Source: Deltaproteobacteria bacterium (lineage in GTDB: Bacteria > Desulfobacterota > Desulfobulbia > Desulfobulbales > BM004). Taken from it: a DNA stretch of 7,218 nt. Below the pieces are notes generated by a model, which was given only the letters and a program-made list of their open reading frames with translations, did not search any database and was not told the DNA's origin. This document shows, piece after piece, positions 6,457 to 7,218 of the stretch; position 1 is the stretch's first letter, and each line of letters begins with the position of its first letter. The DNA lies in the NCBI GenBank assembly GCA_019312695.1, contig JAFDCT010000289.1:1-7218 (forward strand), read 5' to 3'. The position numbers were made by a program, and so were the translations under genes.

Positions 6457-6487
6457 ACAATAAAAAAAATCATTTTTAAATTATTGT
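6457..6487. repeat. 31-bp AT-rich inverted repeat upstream of rbr
   Basis: The outer arms ACAATAA (6457-6463) and TTATTGT (6481-6487) are perfect inverted repeats. Inside them AAAAAT (6465-6470) and ATTTTT (6472-6477) form a second inverted repeat around one base. Read on the minus strand this gives a run of eight T's. It lies between the HD-domain gene and rbr and could be a regulator site or a weak terminator for the HD gene. The stem is almost pure AT, so terminator activity is doubtful. Confidence 0.35.
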
Positions 6488-6509
6488 CTGAAGTGTAATA
6501 AGAGTTTTT

Positions 6510-6522
6510 AAGGGATACCCTT
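6510..6522. repeat. Short hairpin AAGGG-ATA-CCCTT downstream of the HD gene
   Basis: These are perfect 5-bp arms with a 3-base loop, 54 bp past the HD-gene stop. On the minus strand it is followed by A's and not T's, so it does not meet the form of an intrinsic terminator in that direction. It may still stabilise the transcript 3' end. Confidence 0.3.
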
Positions 6523-6576
6523 CAGTTGATTACTGGTTAATGGTTACCAGGCCCTGTTGAGCACCAGAATGGTATT

Positions 6577-7167
6577 TCATATCTGCAGAAATTTTGATTG
6601 CTGCACTGCAAGTACATCTGATATGTCAGCAGGTTCAAATGGTAAAAGGGAAAACATCCTTTTTTCCAGGTCCTGGCAGCGGGTATAATTTTTCTTGATA
6701 GCAAGGCATCGGGTTTCATTATTCTTGCCATAACGCTCAAGGATATATTCCAGACGTTCCTTGAGGCTCACAACCTGGTCATGATTCACCCTTTTATCTG
6801 CATAGTAGACGATTTCTTTTTCGGCAAAACCATATTCCGGTTTATACGTCTTCAGTATCACATGTTCGGCAATTATATCAGCTATTGAATTCAGGTTATG
6901 CGCCAGGCATATTTCAAAACCCTTGGCAGCATGGTCCTCATTATTATCGAGACAGGCTGTCTTTCCTATGTCATGCAGTAGGGCTCCGGCAATAACCGTT
7001 TCCATTGATAAGTAATGCCCGGCTGCAATCAGCCCTTCTGTGATGACCTCTGCAACCCGCGCCACAATAATGGAATGATCCTTGATATTGGGCAGCATAT
7101 GGTACTGCCTCATAAGACCAAGACATTCCTTTACATCAGGTGTACCGGCTTGGTTAGTTGAATACAT
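6577..7167 (-). CDS. HD/HDIG-domain phosphohydrolase-like protein
   Basis: This is a 196-residue soluble protein whose body is one HD domain. The metal-binding pattern is visible: H31 (KDHS), the HD pair H65-D66 in ALLHDIGKT (62-70), then H79, H102 (AEHVI) and D124 (YYADKRVNHD). HD-domain proteins are metal-dependent phosphohydrolases acting on nucleotides or cyclic nucleotides. This one has no GYP motif, sensor, receiver or RelA-type domain, so its substrate cannot be assigned. The C-terminal tail (about 135-196) is helical and charged, with no recognised domain. The ATG at 7167 has AGGTGA 7 nt upstream. It precedes rbr on the same strand but is separated from it by 294 bp that includes a separate promoter, so it is probably not part of the oxygen-defence unit. 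Confidence 0.85.
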   Translation of the reverse strand: MYSTNQAGTPDVKECLGLMRQYHMLPNIKDHSIIVARVAEVITEGLIAAGHYLSMETVIAGALLHDIGKTACLDNNEDHAAKGFEICLAHNLNSIADIIAEHVILKTYKPEYGFAEKEIVYYADKRVNHDQVVSLKERLEYILERYGKNNETRCLAIKKNYTRCQDLEKRMFSLLPFEPADISDVLAVQQSKFLQI

Positions 7168-7174
7168 GATTAGT

Positions 7175-7218
7175 TCACCTGCTTGGTTTACGGCTCAATT
7201 CATGCACAGCATCAATAA
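7175..7218 (-). CDS. Possible 3' end of an upstream gene (fragment)
   Basis: On the minus strand one frame is open from the window edge and reads IDAVHELSRKPSR followed by TGA at 7175-7177. Its stop codon is embedded in the AGGTGA ribosome binding site of the HD gene, 7 nt before that ATG. This arrangement is typical of tightly packed operon genes. The other two frames contain stops within this stretch. Thirteen residues are too few to name a product or to be certain it is coding. Confidence 0.4.
   Translation of the reverse strand, partial: IDAVHELSRKPSR

Noticed and set aside
1..7218. Mobile elements, CRISPR arrays, tRNA or rRNA genes
   Set aside because: I saw no transposase or integrase, no regularly spaced repeats and no tRNA-like cloverleaf in the gaps, which are all short.

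Overview
The window looks like the chromosome of an anaerobic or microaerophilic bacterium, most likely a sulfate-reducer-type member of the Desulfobacterota (the former Deltaproteobacteria). The main reason is the set of oxygen and iron proteins: a 191-residue rubrerythrin, a two-centre desulfoferrodoxin, a bacterial ferritin and a 399-residue flavodiiron protein, as found in Desulfovibrio and Desulfobulbus relatives. The lineage is inferred from gene content; no marker gene for taxonomy is present.

Layout. Plus strand, 1-1707: the 3' part of hemA (glutamyl-tRNA reductase, cut by the window edge), then an unrecognised protein with a CxxC motif. A 96-bp convergent gap (1708-1803) with no clear GC-rich terminator separates these from the rest. 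All remaining genes lie on the minus strand. In their direction of transcription (from high to low coordinates) they are: a possible 3' end of an unseen gene (about 7175-7218), an HD-domain phosphohydrolase (6577-7167), an AT-rich 294-bp gap with a good sigma70-type promoter and palindromes, rubrerythrin (5707-6282), desulfoferrodoxin (5272-5646), ferritin (4671-5180), an intrinsic terminator (about 4639-4670), the flavodiiron protein (3335-4534), a HEAT-repeat-like protein (2626-3312) and a nitrilase-superfamily amidohydrolase (1804-2616).

How they work together. Desulfoferrodoxin reduces superoxide to peroxide, rubrerythrin reduces peroxide to water, the flavodiiron protein reduces O2 (or NO) to water (or N2O), and ferritin stores the iron that would otherwise drive Fenton chemistry. 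Together they form a compact oxygen-defence and iron-storage locus. The small electron carrier rubredoxin, the usual donor, is not encoded in the window, and neither is a PerR/Fur-type regulator. The terminator after ferritin suggests two units: rbr-dfx-ftn and fprA-HEAT-amidohydrolase. The last two genes are only 22 and 9 bp from their upstream neighbours and lack good ribosome binding sites, which suggests translational coupling.

Most of the window is recognisable. The parts that remain unexplained are the CxxC protein after hemA, the role of the HEAT-like protein and the amidohydrolase behind fprA, and several palindromes upstream of rbr, ftn and fprA. I found no convincing evidence of a wholly new system, and no mobile elements, tRNA, rRNA or CRISPR.
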